The notes below the pieces were generated by a model. The model was not told the DNA's origin, made no database searches, and was given only the letters and a program-made list of their open reading frames with translations. A stretch of 64,000 nt of DNA, from assembly GCA_036583965.1 (NCBI GenBank), contig JAZBQD010000034.1, positions 10,542,040 through 10,606,039 on the forward strand, written 5' to 3'. Within the stretch, counting starts at the first letter, position 1. The number at the start of each line of letters is the position of its first letter. The position numbers and the translations under genes are program-made. Shown in pieces: positions 1-14,367 of the stretch. Origin of the DNA: Prunella strophiata. Lineage: Eukaryota > Chordata > Aves > Passeriformes > Prunellidae.

Positions 1-414
1 ATCTTAAGAACAAAGCAAAATTTACAACTGCTTTTAAACAGAAAACTTGTGCTTCGTGGACTAATACCTCATTTTTACATTACCTACAGTAAGCACATAA
101 CACTACAGATCAACCCCAACTTCACCCTCTTCTCTTTGACAAATTAAGTCTTAAATTCATGCTCTGACTCACCTCATCATCTTAAAACACAGAGAGTTCA
201 CATCTGTATCCTCACCTTGAAAACTTTCCTACACATGGGGATTTCCCACTTGCCCCACCTTACCCCTCCCACAGCTCTGTGTTATTCCAGCCCAAGCTCT
301 TCTCTCTCCGCAGCTGCTATCCCTGTGCTCTGCTGGCTCAGGCAGGTAACTCCAGCCCAGACTTTCCAAGCCAACACTGAATTCATAACTCAGGACCAGG
401 CCTCAGTTCCTTAC
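1..414 (-). other. CNOT6: CNOT6 intron 2 (5' part)
   Basis: The minus-strand donor GTAAGGAACT starts at 414, so everything to the left edge is intron. I see no second coding exon here: no frame continues into the leucine-rich repeat part of the protein. The short open frame at 217-477 on the plus strand crosses the real exon antisense and is not a gene. Confidence 0.85.
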
Positions 415-526
415 CACTTATTTCCAACTCTGCCCAGTGTGATTTCTTTCCATTGGCTGCTTCCTCTGAGGACATAATTGTGTACATCCTCCGTGGATCA
501 GGTGGATCGTACTTTTCCTTGGGCAT
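415..526 (-). CDS. CNOT6: CNOT6 first coding exon (partial CDS, residues 1-37 plus one base)
   Basis: CNOT6 (CCR4a) is the nuclease-type catalytic deadenylase of the CCR4-NOT complex. It shortens mRNA poly(A) tails, mainly in the cytoplasm. On the minus strand the frame opens MPKEKYDPPDPRRMY, continues TIMSSEEAANGKK and ends AELEIS before an intron in phase 1 of a Gly codon. This matches the N-terminus that precedes the leucine-rich repeats in the family; the leucine-rich repeat and endonuclease/exonuclease/phosphatase (EEP) nuclease exons lie outside the window to the left. The donor G|GTAAGG is at 415/414. The acceptor is at 529/528 after a pyrimidine-rich stretch ending CAACAG, so two untranslated bases (GA) precede the ATG. 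The start context has G at -3. The paralogue CNOT6L is disfavoured because, from memory, it reads RRIYTIMSAEEV where this reads RRMYTIMSSEEA. The identification rests on remembered sequence, but the match is long and in frame with both splice sites. Confidence 0.96.
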
Positions 527-3500
527 TCCTGTTGAAACCAAAAGACAAATGATTACTGAGATATTATGTACTGAGAACTCTTTAGAAGGTAATTCCCATT
601 TCAGTGAAATTTCATACTAGACTTTTATACCAAATACTTCTCAAAGCTACAGATAATGTGCCCATTTACAAATGTTGCTGAATAGGAAACTGCAATAAAA
701 GAGAAAAATGGAGATTCCTAATGCTCCTAGAATGGCAGACAACATCTTAGCCCCCTCAAAAAAATTTACCAGAATCTGCAAAGCAGTTTAAAAATTGTGT
801 CCCACCACCTTCCATGGCTATGTTGTGTTTCCCTCAAAACCAACACATCCCACTGGAGGCTCTTGTTTCTTCAACAATGGAACTTCAAAAAGAGATGACT
901 ACCACCACTGGGATCTCATACTCCTGGAGAACACATTTACTAATAACTGATTACCTATCAGTTCCAGGTTTACTGCAGTTCTCAACTTTTTACACAAATC
1001 AGCATCAAGAACAGAATCAAGGTTTCAAAAACATCCTCAATTCTTTAAATCTGCAAAGTGATAGGTTTTAATCCAACCTTCACCCTACTCTCTGCTAATC
1101 TGAATATATTGCACCCAAGGTAAATATTTCTACCACTTTCTTCAGGCAGGTATTTAATACTGAAATTTAAGTTCATTTTTCTCATTCTTTTTCACATAAT
1201 TCCTGGTAACTTTATAAGAATAATTTTTCTAGGTTCTTTTTACCATACTCCATCATGCACCATGACAGAGAAGCAAATATTCCTCTCCAACAAACCACAA
1301 GCTATAAATCTATTTATATGAAATAGAGAAATTAAACAATGCTGGCTCAAATCACACTTAAAAACACATTACAAACAATATTATGCAATCATTCAGTAAA
1401 ATAGATTACAGCAGTATAATACTACTACCCAAACCCACTCAATAAGCAAGCAGCTATACTTGTTAAATTTCTAAGGACACCTTCCTACCAAGTCTTTTAA
1501 GGCTTTCTTGTTTTTTTCATTTCCTGGGACAAACTGAAAAATGTTGTCATTAGGTAAAATAATCAAAGAATAACTCCTAGTAAATAAAGACTATCAACCA
1601 GACTAATACTCTGTTTACTGATTTTACTGAAAAATGCTTACTCTGCATGTTAAACAAAACAACAGAAATCCGCAAAAAAAAAATCTGATAATTATGCATC
1701 TTAATTAAAATAAAGCTTTTAGTAATCACATGCTTACTTTAATATAACAGCTCTTTTACTAAGTCACACTCCTCCCTCCCTTTCCCACTCCCACTACTGG
1801 TCAAAACCAGATTTCTGCAGTGAAAAGAAATTCCCCTTTAAGAAGTGAATTGTGGGTAAAAGGATCAGATTATAAATAGCAGCTGGGTGAGGCTCCTTCC
1901 AGAGTGAAGGCATTTGAGTACCCAGGGTCTGGGAATTGCCAAGTGTAACACTTTTTTCATCAAACTTCACTAATTAAACGAGAGGAGAGTGGATTATAAT
2001 CTCCAGAAAGGTAAAAGCCTAACTTCTTCCTGCAGTAACTATGCAACTGGTACAAAAATATATATCAGAGTAATGTACAGAGCAGCTCTTCTGAATTTCT
2101 ACATAATTCACAAAGACCAAGTAGGAATGCTCCAGCTCGTCAGGAAACATTTACCTTCATCAGACATTTACTGCTTTCTCTTCCTGCTGCTCCCTGAATT
2201 AATAAATATGTTCCAATTTTTTGAGAAGCAGGTACAGCAAAGACAGAAATCTCATTCAGTACAGAAACACGAATGCTCCCCAGAGCACACTCAATCACAT
2301 GCACTAATTAACAGCTTTGCTGGTACCAGCAGTGTATCACTGCTCACTGCTAGAAGAGATGACATACTTTTCCAGTGGGTTTTGTTAATGTACACTAAAA
2401 CAATTAGAGATTTAAGAATTTGAGGGTTTAACACTGGATCCTGGTGATTCCTGCACTCCCAGTCACTCCATGGCACCACCCGACCTCTCAATAAAGTTCC
2501 TGCTCTTGATGGTTTTCCCTCTCTTACTGCTGCATTTCTCAGAGGACAAGTCCCTTCTGTTTAGGATTACCAGGTGCCAAAAAAGCAGCAAATGCTTGAG
2601 AGCCTCCTGGCTGAAGGAGCTGCTGCTGCCCAAGAGCATCACTGCCACCAGCCACATCCAGGATACTGTCACACCAGGCATTAGCACATCTTCATCTATC
2701 ACCCAGAACTCAACATTTCTCAGGAACTGACAGGAAGGCTAAATTTGGGCTGTATCTCACAGTAAAGCATAAAATACAAGCACAACACCTTCAATTGCAT
2801 TTCAAAACTTCACAGCATGGAGTAGTTCAAGAAAATCAGTCTCTTTTACTGTCTCCTTTCTCCACCTCCCTAAATCCAAATTTAGCACCTGCTGAGCTGC
2901 TACAGTAAAACATAAAAGCTGAGGTAAACATCAGATTAAGCGATAAGAGTTTTGTCAGACTAAAGTAATTTTTAGTAAGACCCATAAAATAGTGCTGAAC
3001 ATCCCTAAAACCATTGATAACTGTAGCTCTTAACAATCATCATGGTAATTTTGAAAAGAGCTTATACCACCTGTAATTTTCGCTTACACCAATACAGATG
3101 GTGAAACACCATTAATGTTAGGTTCTTATTGCATACAGTAAATCAGTTTGTAAAGGAGAAAATCTTTATAACAAAGATATGACATGGATTCCTGGAACAT
3201 GCTCCAGACTACATAAATTTAATGAAAAGGACATTTAAGTATGTTTGAATGCAAATGAAATTGTTTACTCTCTTCTACCAGGTTATTAAAATTGTCATTT
3301 TAATAGCTGTAAAAACAGAAGAGCTTGAGAGCTGTACTGAGTGTGGCTGCCCACTCCCACCGCGGGTCACTCAGTCCCCACTCAGAATTAACACCCCTTA
3401 CCCCACAGAAACTGAGCCAAGCAAGGCCAATGAGGTCAACAGTGCACAGGTCTGACACAGGGAATTAGAGCTCAAGCCTCCAGTGCAGGCACTGCCTTAA

Positions 3501-6500
3501 GCCCTTGTTTGTACAGAGGATGCTGAGAGACTGGCATTGGGACAGGGTGAGGGGGCAGCAGGGACCAACAGCCCCTTCAGGGAAGGGTAACAGGGATCAG
3601 GAAGAGAAGGAAAAACCTGAAGATTGTTATGTCAAGGGAGGGCAACGTGCTGGAAGAGAGCTGACAAAGCTGGCTATTGCAGCAGGTGAGTGATGGAGCT
3701 CTGGCTCAGGCTTCCCTCAGAACAGACCACAGGAGACAAAGCCAAATGCTGCCAGGTGGAGCTGCACCTGCCCCTGCTGCTGCCTGTCTCTCCAGATCAC
3801 AGCCATGACTGCAGCCAGGCCATGCACAGCCAGCCTGGGCGCTGGGCCTGGACTGTCCTGGACAATGACAGTGTCATCACCAGCACCACCAGCTCCTGGG
3901 GTGCCCTCCCAGCCACAGCACCAGGGCCATGGAGGGCACCAGGTCAGCAGGAACTGGTGGCCTAGGACAGGACTTCCTGGAGGCCAAGCTGGTTTAGATA
4001 CACTGCACCCCATAGAAGAACAAAGGGAGTTCAGCTCATTGCCTGACATTTGGAATGATAAGTGTCCTTGGCTATGGACATGTTCAAAGTGGAAGCTGGG
4101 TATGAGGTAGTTAATGCTCCAGGTGACTGTGGAAACCACCAATAAATAATGTCTTCAAAATGGAGAAATGAGTCTGCTCTGAGTGACAGGGCGGGAAAGA
4201 TGACGACTTTTTTTCCTGTTCTACTTTTCTGCCATTTTTATGAAATTTGAAGATAGCAAGGAGGAAGATTTAAACAAAATAAGCAGGTGAGCAGATACTT
4301 TGAGCAGATACCAAAACCTTTGATTAGGGTTTTGGGGTTTTTTTAAGCACCCCAATACTACAGAATTTGTTTATTTCCTAAAATGCTTTCTACAATACCA
4401 TGATAAAGTAACTCAATTTCAAAACTAAACACATTGGACAACTCCTGTAGGCCAAATATAATCTTTTATACTATTCCTATGGATGTAGATCTCAAGTTTG
4501 CCTCTAAAACACCATCTTTAAATTACGGAAACTTGAATTCTAAAACTGTGTAGAAAATGATGAACAAGTAAGAGCAATATGGTGTTCAAAAGCAGTTTCA
4601 ACTGATCCAATCAACTATTCCAAAATAACTATTTCCATACTTACTATGAACTATCTATAAAACCCATTTACAAACCTGGGAGTACCTTCAGAAATACTTC
4701 AATTCAATCACAATGCTGAAGCATTACAGCTCTGCTTCTGAAACTTTCTAACACATGTGGGTGACTTCTTTTGACTTCCCCTCCTTCCTCTTGCTTTTAT
4801 TTGTCACTGATACACTAATGCAGATCAGGAGATAGCCAGGAGGGGAAAGTAAACAAAGTAGCACCACACCTGATCAAATGGAGAATCACTCAAACTTTTT
4901 GCTACTTTAATTAAAAACAGCGAATAAATGATGCAAATCTAGATCTAATAAAGTAAGAAGTAACAAGACAATTGGACAATATTTTCCATTTGTTGATGCA
5001 GTGCAGTATTACTTGCCAAATAAATTACTCCTCAACTGCTGAAAAGTAGCAGGATAGAAAGCAATCTATTAAGTTGCTCAAAGATTTCATAAGAAAACAA
5101 TAGCACATATGAGAGACTTTTTTTCCCTTTCTCTCTCCAAACCCTCAACTGGAAGCTCACCCCAGACCATTCTTTTGTAACCTTGTGCCTTTAACCCTGA
5201 AGCTCTTTTCCATGCAATCCGAAGTTTCACTCAAAAATGGGTTCCAATGACCTTCCCCACAAATACAAATGTTTCTTAAATTGACTGGTCTGTTTTGAAT
5301 TCAAAGTTAATTTAGGATCTTCCACACCCTCTACCACTTGCACTGTGGTTTTACAATGCATGAAGCAGAACTAAGCTGGTCCTGCTGCAGTTCCTCCTCT
5401 GCAGGACCCTGTATTTCCACTTCACTCTTGCATCAGCACCGACTTTTGTCTGATAACAAAGGAGCTGGTGAAGAGAATTAAACTGGCTAAGGGGGGAAGA
5501 GGAAAAAAAATATGTATTTGAGGGAGACTAGATGTCTGTGTTATTATTCCTGTATAGCAGGAATGCATGTGTGGATTTGCAGCTGTTGAAATCAGGACAC
5601 CACCATAATGGCACTTCTGACTACACTGACACAAAATCTCTTCTTCCATAGCAGGAAGCAAACTCTTGCTTCCAACTACCCTTACCCAGTTAAACAGTAA
5701 CACTGAACAAAGTCTGAAATCCTAACTGAAGGCAAAGTACATTGCATTTTAGATAACTTAAGGCTGTAGCAAGTCTAGCAATGTATGGGCTGATCAGATG
5801 TGTTAAGCTGTATTGAAAGGGTTAATCTCTACTGTTGAGCTTTATTAGAATTAACAGGAATTTCTGCTTTCAACTCCAAACAGTGACCCTCTTCAAAGGG
5901 AACACAAGTACCTCTAAAAGATAACTACTGTACTTTGGAAAAAAAAATCTTTAAGATAATTTCACAGTGCTGTATTTCAGTTTTACTGAAAATGGCAGGT
6001 TTGCCCTTTCCTACTCAAAGACTCACTACCCCTTCTTTAAAAAGAGTTTTTCAACATGAATCAAGCTTGCTACTTTCCTTGTCCTGTCACTGGTGGCACT
6101 TTACTTAGCAAGTCATGAATTTCTATGGGAACTTAATTACATTTCTGCTTGAATTACAGGTAAATAAGCAACAACACTGTCCCTGGCAAGGATGACAAGG
6201 TGCAACATCTGGCACGTCCTCACAGAAAAGCCACAGCAGCTTGCACAGGGTTTATGATAACGGTCATTCCCTGCAGAATTTACACACTTGGCTTGATGAG
6301 TTGAGTCAATGACTGAATTTATCCTCAGCCTGTTCCATGCCAGGACAACAAACTCGAGAGTGATGTCAATACTGAAAACTGATGGAAAAATATTCATGGC
6401 AAGATACCACGGTGAGGAAAGGAAACAAATACCCAATGCATCCCAGCTAAACCTCGAGTGCCCTGTGAAGTACATTTAATGTATTTCAGCTAAATTCTTA

Positions 6501-9500
6501 TTTTAAATGATTTGGCATCACCCCACCCACCTAAGACATAAAACTAGAGAATTGGATGTCTTTTCTGTATCCTGATACTGCTCCTACAAAGCCTTCTAAA
6601 TTTCATGTTATCTTATTTCTATAAATGTCTTATTCAAAACATACTAAACTGAAACTTTTTTTTTTAATAAATCTTAATGTCTGTGGTTATGTATTTCCCA
6701 ACTACTAGCAGGTATACACCATAATATGGAAGAATACTTGCATTCTACTATGAAACATAACTTGCTACATATGCATACTTTGTTGCAATATGTTATACAA
6801 TATATATTTATGTTACACATTTAATACATATATTTTATACAAAATGTATTTTACTACAATGTAACATGCAATATATCTGCAAAATATATTTTGCTACAGT
6901 ACACAAGCATAAGTACACATAAACCAAAGTTCAGGAAAGCAGGTGTGAGCCATTACCCAAAAGAAAAAAAAAAATCTGAAAGAATTAAATCTGCCTCAGA
7001 ATTGAGAAATCCATACTACAGTAGATTAGAACCAAAATCACAAATATTCTGAGGCTGAATAAACAAAAATTTAAAGACTTGCATCTCTATCGAAATAATA
7101 CCTTACATTTAACTTCATAGGCATGAACCAGATCCCTCTATTGAAATATATACAAAGAAAACACCAGTGTTGCAAGAAACCACATATTTATTTTTTCCCT
7201 GCTAGTATGCTACTTCAAGGCAAATATCAAGTCTGTTGTGTAAACACCTATTATTTGTGGACTAGTACAAACACTCTTGGCATTTTATTTGAAAAAAGCT
7301 GTTCAAGTAATTTTTTTTTTTTACAGTAAGTATTTGGTATTGAAAAAATAAGGCTAGGAAAAATCCGATTGGGAAATCAGCTAAAGGCCAACACCTGAAT
7401 TTTTCTGAACACATGCTGTAAATTAAAATTTCCTTTTGCCTAGTGTGGGAAGGGGATGGCATGTACCAGCTGTGGGCACAGGCAAAACTGCAGCAGCACA
7501 AGGACAACTCCTGAAACACTCCCCCCTCCCAAGAGACTCAACTATAACATGTGGGAAGGTGTCAAGATCCTTTTAACCCAATTTATAGCCTAATGTTGGA
7601 ATAATCTAAATTAAAATGACAAAAAAAGCTGTTGAGTCAACACGAAGTCAATTGATTCATTCCAAGTACTTTTTCACTCCCTAAGATCACATTTTAGTGG
7701 CTGTTAGCATATTAAGATTTAATGGCTTCATCAGGGATGTAATGCTTCTCCATCCTATTTTGAGGACTTCTAAAACTGTAATTTTACATGACTGCCAGTA
7801 CAAACCCATGAGTTACCCTTCCTCTTTTTCAGACTTAAGATAATACTGTGGGATGTGAACATGCATGTGAACATGTGTAATAATAAATACAAGATACACT
7901 TACATGAATTCATGGATATTGACTTAATCAGTATCTGGAATATTACTAATCAGATGAGTTATTTGAATTTGCATAATAAGTTCTACTAGAGAAAACTCAG
8001 AAGCTGACAAATGCTTTAATATTCTTTTAAAAATCTATAAAGCTATTAAAGTTCAGCAAACCCCTTAAGCTAGCCAAAGCTGACTAAAATGAAACATAAC
8101 CCTCCTGAAACTCAAGCAAAGCATCCTGGTTCAGATAAACTGGGCCATAAATGTCAAAGGATTTACTTGGTGTCTTCAAATCAGGAAGACTCCATTAGAC
8201 TAGAGAGCACTGACTAGAACAGGCTTTAAATTTTGTTAAGTTCAAAACTCAGTCATTTCATATTTTTAAGAAGAGCATATTAAATTTTGACCTGCAGGTA
8301 TTTCAAATTTAATTAAGGTTTCTTTGTCCTTCATAACTACTTGTTTGTGGAAATGCAAACTGGCTGGCTCCAGCTGGCAGTGGCAGGCATAGTGAGGATG
8401 TCATTTTCCCAACTTCTACTTTTTCTACCCAACCCCTGCCTATTTCAATTTCCCACAGAGAAGCAATGTGCAGCCCCATGTTTTAATGGCGTACGTGAAA
8501 TCCTCTAAACCTTGCACAGTGTGAAAAACTTGTTTACCATCATTTCACTAATGCAAAGAAGCAATTGCCACTTCCATGTTCGGCTGCTACAAAAACTAGG
8601 TTCAGAAGAGAAGTCTAAAATGGTCAGAGTAAAAAAGGCCCAATTGAGGATTGAGGTTCTTGACTCCTCCATTTTCTAGACAGACCTCCAAGACAGACCT
8701 GTTCTATCAGACCCATGATAAAAACCCCTCAAATTCCCACCCCTTACCCTGCATATAATCATCAGAAATACAATGTCCAAAAGTTCTCAGTGTTGCAAAC
8801 ATGGTCCAGATACTTAGAATAGTTCTTAATTATCAGAAATTGTATCTAATTATGACTATAGTAAAAGGCTGCTGTATACAAAACAAACACTAACACAAAA
8901 CCAAATTGCAAAGCAAAGTCTGACCTTAACTGGTACCCCTGGAACCACATTGGCTAGTTAATGAGTACTAAACAGCATTCAGCTTTTTGCACATTCTGTT
9001 AGTGTACTCTGAAAAGCCAATATATTAAAGAGATGTCAGGTTCACTAATTACTTTAAGAATCTAAATAAATTGCATTGCATTACAGAATTGTATACTGTA
9101 CAAGTCACATGGAATGTAAAAGACCAGCTTTAGAAAGGAAGAGTTGTGCTGTACAACATTTATCTTCACGTTTTACAAATGTAGGCAGAAAGACTAAGGC
9201 TTAAAATCTTCACCTACAAATGTCTCTAGAAAGCTGAGAATAGCCTTACACCCCAAAACATTAATATAGTACCAACTCCCACTCCACTGGTTGTATCTAA
9301 TCATATTGGACAATTCAGTTATGATTCTTCACAATACATGAACACTGATTCTTGTTCAGGGGACCTAGTGCAAAATTTCTCATCTTGGTCCAACTCAGTA
9401 AGCTATTCTAAATACTGGCACATGCACCAACATGTTCCTTACCACATTTTCCTTTATGTGTCTGCAGAATGCTTACCACATTTCTATTGTTCCATGGGGG

Positions 9501-10202
9501 AAAACCAGAAGTCACCACACAAAACACTATTTCTTAGTCTTACAACAGAACTAAGGAGTGAGAGAGAACTCAGCTACTTTAAACAAAGTTTGGACATGAG
9601 TTCATTTTCAGCATTCCTGCTGTAGAACTGAACTAGAGCTTGACAAGAGATGTCAGAATCTAAATCCAAAAATCTCTGCCTTCCTAGAACACAATTTCAA
9701 GATACCTAAATACTTGTTAGTATTAGTGTTGCTAAACTAACTAAAGGTCAGGATGTTACAGAAGTCATTGTACAGTTGATGCTCTACCCATCTAGCCACA
9801 TCCTGACAGCAAGCAAATTTTTCACAGATTGGTTTTACTTCAAATCTAACCAACAAGCCTAAAAATGTTTTCCCACAACCACACTCTTGTGCAAAAAGCC
9901 AACTCAAGACTTTTTTCCTGTCCCCATGTTCCACTGCATCACCTCTCTCAGTTGTGTTGATGCAGCTGTTTGTGAGACAATACTGAAAACCAAGAATGAT
10001 ACTCAGCTAAGAAAGTGGGGTTTAGAGGTTGTGGGGGTTGTGTTTTTTTAAATAATGAAGCATTACTGCTCAGCCACATCACAGGCTGGTTTTGAGCATT
10101 ACTCTGGCAACAGTTGTACTGACATAGATGATGAACAACCAAAGTAGCAGCTTTCCAAATTCTGCCACTAGAGAGAAGTCCTGACCTACTAAATCAGAAG
10201 AA

Positions 10203-10240
10203 ACCATGAGGTGATCTAGTCCAGTGCTCCCTATGCCATG
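10203..10240 (-). mobile_element. Possible ancient CR1/L3-like fragment
   Basis: ACCATGAGGTGATCTAGTCC followed by AGTGCTCCCT resembles the complement of the 'rest-of-3'-end' block of old CR1/L3 LINEs (GAGGTCATCTAGTCCAAC). The match is short and diverged. It was judged by eye only. Confidence 0.3.
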
Positions 10241-13200
10241 GCTGGCCATTGCAAATCTCCAGAGGTGGATCCTTCATCATGCTGCCTCATCAAAACAGGA
10301 TTCCTTACTAGTTTTAATTATTCTTCACCCTTATTAATTGTTCCTAAAAGCTCTCATTCCTGAAAGTACTCTGCAGATGAGCTGTGATTAATGCTGCACT
10401 GAAATTCCTCTCAATCCACAGGACCTTTGCTTTGTCAGACAAAGCTCCTCTGTTGGGTGAGCAACTGTTAAAACTTCTTTAAAACAGTATTTAAAAGTAT
10501 TAATGGTCAGAGTGTGGCATAAAATTCCCCAATACTTTTTATATTCAGCCATTATGATACCATTTCCTTGCTCTGACAGGTGATATACATCAGATGGTGC
10601 ACAGCCAACCCTGGTGGTGTTTTAGTTTAGTTTCAAGCCTTCTGTCTTTGTAGGTGTTGGCTAAACGTGGCCTTTGTTACAAAAATCACATTAAAGATCT
10701 GTCTCTGAAGCAAGTTTTTTTCTGATCCCTGACTTTGCAAACTGATTTATGCAGAGAGATACTTTTGTGGAGAGGCATTTAAGTGAGATCGATGTGCAGG
10801 ATCCACATCTCACCCATCAACCCACTCCAAAATAGCTCATGCAATAAAGTTGCATGTTATTTGTAACATGCAGGATATTCCTGGTCTCCTAACCATGGCC
10901 AGATGCTGCACCTTCATGACAGGATCCATCAGTCAAACTGTTTCAGCATGTTCTGGAAAACTCCTGTCTTCCAACTGAAACTGCAGCCTTGCTAAGGAAA
11001 GGGGGAAGCTCAAAGGATGCTTTGGAGATACTGGTATTACAAAATGGAACAAAAACTTTAGGAAGGTCTTCAGGTAGGGAGGCCCCTTCACTTGCAGAAT
11101 AAAGGCTGCATACCAGGAACATGAACTAAGATGCACAAGAGAGCCATCCAAATATCCAGGCTGTGATCACAATGTCGAGTTGGCAGCCTCCATAGAACAA
11201 CTAACAGCACTCCCAGTCTAAAAAAATCCAAAGTCAAATCAATCTTTTCCTGCAGATCTCCACTGTAGCATAAATTGGAATCCTAACAGCGAGTATTTTA
11301 GTTCTAAAATAAACAACTGTATATATTTACTGCTTCTAGTCCCTCCTTGATTTATACACTAGAAAAAAAGGCCTCCAAGGCATTAACGAAAGGATTCATG
11401 TTGCAGTCTTACAAAAGGAAAAACTGAGCTGTTGCCAATCTTTTTTTTTTTTTTAAACAAGCACCATCTTGGAAGTGCAATTAGCAGCTAAAAGTACACG
11501 TTAAGCATTTAAACAGCTTTTTCTTTGGGACCTGCCTAAGCATTTGTAAACTCTTAAAGATGTCAGCTGCAGAAACTGCTCCATGTAGAAACTGAGAGTG
11601 CAGGTCCCCAAGCTTATGCCAAGACTCCCCTGTTGAGTGGACTTGTACAGCCCAATTTTAGTGTAAGACCATAAATTATGTCACTTAACACAATGCTAAT
11701 AATCTTGCAGGCTATTGTAAAATAATCACACTTCCAAGTGTGAAGCACCAACACTTTAGAAGGAACAAAAGAGATGAAACCCTGCAGTGACTCAGCTTGA
11801 GCAATTTATGCATAAAGTTTTCAGAATTACACCATGGAGAAGGCTAAATTTAGATTGGAATCAGTAATGTCAGTGTTTTGACACGGGAAGTAGTGTAAAA
11901 CCTCAATATATGGATTGAAAACTCCAGATACTTTGTATGCAACTGGGCATGGCTCAACCTCTGCCTCATGAAAGTAGAACTAAAATCTGGTGGTTGGGTC
12001 TGTTGAGAATATTCTTGTGGTATTTTAAGGTCACTGGCAGCTTTTTAAAGCCCAATGTACACAACTGTGATCTTTCAATACTACATATATTTCCTGAAAA
12101 TAAAAGCCCTATAGAAATAAGTGTCAATTCTTGCACATGCCTTCAATTCTGAAGACTGAAAGGCATCCTCATTGCTGAAGATTTCTGTGTAGCATGTTTG
12201 CCTAATGTGGCCCTGTTTGAGACTGGGATATAATGCTCAGACTGCACATACAAAAGTGTATAGTCAAAAGGACGTGACAAAATCAGATAATAATTTAAAA
12301 CTTAACAGTCTGTTAGCAAACAGAACCAGGGCCTCTGCAACAGGGACTGCACAAGTGAATGGAAGAATTCTGGTTCACCACATGGACTCCTGGCACAGTA
12401 GTGAGCCAAACAGCATGGCATAGTGTGCTACAAACACTAATATTTAAGTTTTTTGGTAACAGATTAACAGAAGCATTTTTTAATATAGCCACATTTTCAA
12501 ATACGGATTCTTTTGTTCATATGTTGGGAAAGAATTTTTACTTTGCTCAGTCTTGGAACCATTTTGAAGACAGTGGCTTCCCTCACAAACACTGCACTTG
12601 GTTAAAAGAATGTCTTCCTGATATCTAGTACAGCCCTATCCTGAAAAGGTACCATGCTCATTCATTTGTGACCCTTCATAACATGTTTTCAAGTCTTCAT
12701 GTAGAAAATGTCAAATGTATTTACCTGCCCCTGCAGTATTACAGTTTCATCTATCTTTATATTTCAATTCTTCCTCTAAAATTCAAGCACAGTAAACAGC
12801 CTGAACATGAGACTGAATTCAGAGTTCAACTTCAGAATGCAAACAGAAAAGAGATGCAGGGTAGGATCCTTTTTAAACACGGGCTGATCCAAGCGATTCA
12901 GGTGAAAAGCGAACAAAGAGTTAATCCAAATGCGAAGGGCTCCATTTCAGTAATAGCATGAATAAACCCCCACAGAAGGCTTCATTGCTAGCAGCAAACT
13001 CCACAGAGTCCAGATGAACCAGCAGGAAGAACAGAGGGCGGATAATCCTGTAAAATTACCCCAGTGGAAATGTTGATAAATTCCCAATTACGAGACCTGC
13101 TCTAGAATGAAAAGAAATGCAAGATACAATACAATTACCAGTCAACACTTGCACATCTTTGTATTTAAGCCAGACAAATACCACAGGTATTTCTTAATCC

Positions 13201-13485
13201 CTTGGATTTTGAATTAGTTACCCACTGTGCCGAAATCTAGATTATGAAAATAAGCCCCAGAAATCAAATGAAAAAACAGGCAATCTGCAACTCTAGTTAC
13301 AACGGAAATATTCATCCATGAAGTCCTATTTTCAGTGATACAATTTTCTATGCGTTTGTGGAAATACAGATGGCTGTATTAAAAAACAAACAAACAAAAA
13401 AACAGAACAAAAAAAAGCCAAGAAAACCTTCAGCTTAGTGAATTTGTTTTGAATATAGTTCTTATATTACACAAAGCAAAGCAGT

Positions 13486-13531
13486 ACAGAATCAGGTTGG
13501 AAAAGACCTCTAAGATCATCGAGTTCAATCT
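13486..13531 (-). mobile_element. CR1-like LINE 3'-end fragment
   Basis: The plus strand reads ACAGAATCAGGTTGGAAAAG, then ACCTCTAAGATCATCGAG. This is the familiar complement of the avian CR1 3' end (the 'GGTTGGAAAGGACC ... AGATCATC' block). The element therefore lies on the minus strand and is severely 5'-truncated. The terminal 8-bp repeats are not intact. Confidence 0.7.
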
Positions 13532-13965
13532 AGGACTACAACCCAGTAGGTTTCATATGAATTTTTAATGTTTGTGGAAAAAATGCTGATAAAATACGTG
13601 TTCACCATAGATACAGACAGGTGCACTAGATATCTCCTTTTCTAAAGCCTTGTCTGATCCCAGGCTTATCGCTATCCATAAAATTCTGGAGGAGGAAAGG
13701 CTGTCCTGTGAGCCCCAAGACGGACCGGGGGGTGCGGGAGCTGCCCACCGCCCGCTCCCCGCACGATGCGGTTCCGCGGGCTGCCCAGGCGCTCACTCCC
13801 CGTGCCCCAGCCGAGGCAGTGAGGCAGTGAGGCCGCTCGGGCCCCGCCCGGGTACGGGCCGCCGCGATCGCGGCCCGAGCGCCGCCGCCCCCCGCCCCAA
13901 TTCCCTCTGTTTATCCCTGCATGCGCCTGTCCCGCGGCCTCGCGCGCCCGCCCCCCGCGCCTCCC

Positions 13966-14032
13966 CATTGGCCGCCGCCGCTGTCACTCACGGCCTCCAC
14001 GGCCCCGCATTGGCCGCCGCCGCTGCCACTCA
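13966..14032. promoter_or_regulatory. Twin CCAAT-box direct repeat
   Basis: A 25-bp segment starting CATTGGCCGCCGCCG occurs at 13966-13990 and again at 14008-14032, with one mismatch and a 42-bp spacing. Each copy holds ATTGG, which reads CCAAT on the minus strand (13967-13971 and 14009-14013), followed by a GCCGCC run. Paired CCAAT boxes about four helical turns apart are typical of NF-Y promoters. The sites are visible; binding is inferred. Confidence 0.55.
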
Positions 14033-14367
14033 GGGCGCCCGCCCGCCCCGCCGCTCCCTCCGCCGGAACGAGCGAGCGGCGCTCCGGCCCCGGCGCCAGC
14101 GCGGCCGCGGCTCCCGCTGCCGGCGGGGCGGGGAGGCACGGGAGAGAGGGCGGGCGGCGGCCGCGGCTCCTTCCGGAGCAGGCGAAGCGCTCCGCTGACA
14201 GGCAGCGCTGCCGCCCCTCGGTGCGCGCCCAGCCAGGCGGATCGGCCTCCGGGGAGGCAGCGGCGCGGGGCGCCGTGCGTGGAGGGTGGACGGGCAGTTC
14301 CCCCGATTGATGTCATTTCCCTCGGCCTTTTGTTTAATTATTTTAAACTCAATTGCACGGTGAGGAG

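Noticed and set aside
415..526. CNOT6L instead of CNOT6
   Set aside because: Residues 14 and 20-24 (M, and S-EEAA) agree with remembered CNOT6 and differ from CNOT6L; the GFPT2 neighbour also supports CNOT6.
1989..2423. 144-codon frame in CNOT6 intron 1
   Set aside because: No recognisable motif, antisense to CNOT6, AT-rich DNA where a frame of this size is not exceptional.
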